Of a DNA stretch of 6,905 nt, positions 5,818 through 6,905 are shown in pieces. The DNA is taken from positions 1 through 6,905 of the forward strand of contig JAJPZD010000009.1 of the NCBI GenBank assembly GCA_021204605.1. Reading direction: 5' to 3'. The notes beneath the pieces are model-generated. The model was given only the letters and a program-made list of their open reading frames with translations. It was not told the origin of the DNA and did not search any database. The first letter of the stretch is position 1. Every line of letters starts with the position of its first letter. A program made the position numbers and the translations under genes. This DNA is from Prevotella sp. (GTDB lineage Bacteria; Bacteroidota; Bacteroidia; Bacteroidales; Bacteroidaceae).

Positions 5818-6905
5818 ATGTTACGAAATTATTTAGATAAGATAAAGCCGACCTTCGAGAAGGGAGGCAAACTGCACTGGCTCAACAGCTTCTATGAGGG
5901 CATGGAGTCGTTCTTGTTCGTGCCTAACACAACGGCAAAGAGCGGTGTTAACATTCATGATGCTATCGACTCGAAGCGTATTATGAGTGTTGTGGTGATA
6001 GCTCTCATCCCGGCGTTGATCTTCGGTATGTACAACGTGGGCTACCAGAACTATCTCGCCGCAGGAACGCTCTCTGACGCTTCGTTCATCGAGATATTTG
6101 TCTATGGTCTTTTGGCTGTCTTGCCGAAAATCATTGTAAGTTATGTTGTAGGACTTGCTATTGAGTTCGCCTGGGCACAGATGAAAGGCGAGGAAATTCA
6201 GGAGGGCTTCTTGGTAAGCGGTATTATCATCCCTATGATCATCCCTGTCAACTGTCCGCTTTGGATCCTTGCTATCGCCGTCGCTTTCTCTGTTATCTTC
6301 GTCAAGGAGATTTTCGGTGGCACGGGTATGAACATCTTCAATGTGGCTCTCGCAGCACGTGCCTTCCTGTTCTTCTCCTACCCTACTAAGATGAGCGGCG
6401 ACACCGTCTGGGTTGCCAACGACACGATCTTCGGCTTGGGCAACACCCTGCCTGATACTTTCACAGAGGCTACTCCACTGGCACAGATTGCTACTGACTC
6501 TGATGTCTCCACTTCTTTGTGTGATATGTTCTGTGGTTTCATCCCCGGATCTATCGGTGAGACAAGTGTTATAGCAATAGCAATCGGCGCTATCATCCTT
6601 TTGGTTACTGGTATCGCAAGTTGGAAGACTATGCTCAGCGTATTCATCGGCGGTGGCCTGATGGCTGCTCTGTTCTCTGCACTCGGCCTCACTTCCATCC
6701 CTTGGTACGAGCACCTTATCTTAGGCGGCTTCTGCTTCGGTGCCGTCTTCATGGCTACCGACCCGGTAACTTCGGCTCGCACCGAATCTGGTAAATGGGT
6801 TTACGGTATTCTCATAGGTATCATCGCTGTGGTAATCCGCGTGATGAACCCTGGCTATCCAGAGGGCATGATGCTCGCTATCCTTCTGATGAATATGTTC
6901 GCTCC
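5818..6905 (+). CDS. nqrB: Na+-translocating NADH:quinone reductase subunit B, 3' end cut by the window edge
   Basis: NqrB is the large membrane subunit of Na+-NQR, carrying covalent FMN and riboflavin and forming part of the Na+ path. The frame is open for 362 codons to the window end; judging by the conserved NPGYPEGMM (344-352) and the following LAILLMNMFA, only about 20-30 residues are missing. Several hydrophobic membrane segments are visible, the first near residues 55-72. Conserved blocks are KEIFGGTGMN (163-172), IPGSIGETS (242-250) and GGFCFGAVFMATDPVTSAR (303-321). The FMN-attachment threonine should be T219, in DTFTEAT (213-219), where the usual glycine or serine before AT is glutamate. 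ATG 5818 is chosen because the nqrA stop codon is in frame upstream with no other ATG between. Only a weak AAAAG precedes it, about 10 bp upstream. nqrC-F are expected beyond the window. Confidence 0.96.
   Translation, partial: MLRNYLDKIKPTFEKGGKLHWLNSFYEGMESFLFVPNTTAKSGVNIHDAIDSKRIMSVVVIALIPALIFGMYNVGYQNYLAAGTLSDASFIEIFVYGLLAVLPKIIVSYVVGLAIEFAWAQMKGEEIQEGFLVSGIIIPMIIPVNCPLWILAIAVAFSVIFVKEIFGGTGMNIFNVALAARAFLFFSYPTKMSGDTVWVANDTIFGLGNTLPDTFTEATPLAQIATDSDVSTSLCDMFCGFIPGSIGETSVIAIAIGAIILLVTGIASWKTMLSVFIGGGLMAALFSALGLTSIPWYEHLILGGFCFGAVFMATDPVTSARTESGKWVYGILIGIIAVVIRVMNPGYPEGMMLAILLMNMFA

Noticed and set aside
5833..6714. 293-codon open frame on the minus strand opposite nqrB
   Set aside because: It is very rich in polar and charged residues, the expected complement of hydrophobic membrane-protein codons, and has no domain features; nqrB on the plus strand is unmistakable.
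6880..6905. Possible truncation of nqrB
   Set aside because: The frame is open to the last base and conserved blocks continue to the end, so the gene is simply cut by the window edge.

Overview
The window looks like a piece of a Bacteroidota chromosome, probably of the Bacteroidales (Bacteroides/Prevotella-like). Four things point there. The start-proximal regions carry TAnnTTTG boxes, the phylum's -7 promoter consensus, and lack clear Shine-Dalgarno sequences. The outer-membrane TamA homologue is a lipoprotein (the TamL form, known from this phylum). A Na+-translocating NADH:quinone reductase (nqr) operon is present. The assignment is an inference; there is no rRNA or marker gene to confirm it.

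Layout: 1-233 is AT-rich DNA without a credible gene. 234-1160 (+) is an intact tyrosine recombinase with all six catalytic residues and no mobile-element partner genes in view. A perfect 14-bp inverted repeat at 1169-1200 lies between it and the convergent gene 1253-2014 (-), a TrmH/SpoU-family RNA 2'-O-methyltransferase. An 83-bp gap (2015-2097) holds two divergent -7 boxes only 12 bp apart, one for the methyltransferase and one for the next gene. 2098-4311 (+) is TamL, a lipoprotein POTRA/beta-barrel protein of the BamA/TamA superfamily. After a weak terminator-like hairpin and a good Bacteroidota-type promoter, 4447-5796 (+) is nqrA. It is followed 21 bp later by nqrB (5818 to the window edge, truncated by the edge and not by mutation).

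How they work together: nqrA and nqrB are the first two genes of what is normally a six-gene nqrABCDEF operon for the respiratory sodium pump. TamL and the methyltransferase are housekeeping-type genes sharing a divergent regulatory region. The recombinase may mark the edge of an integrated element extending to the left of the window, or may be a stand-alone recombinase. The sequence does not decide between these.

No CRISPR array, tRNA, rRNA, insertion sequence or clearly new multi-gene system was seen. The points most worth checking are a variant flavin-attachment motif in NqrB, the overlapping divergent promoters (which also correct the methyltransferase start), the long palindrome beside the recombinase, and TamL without an adjacent tamB.
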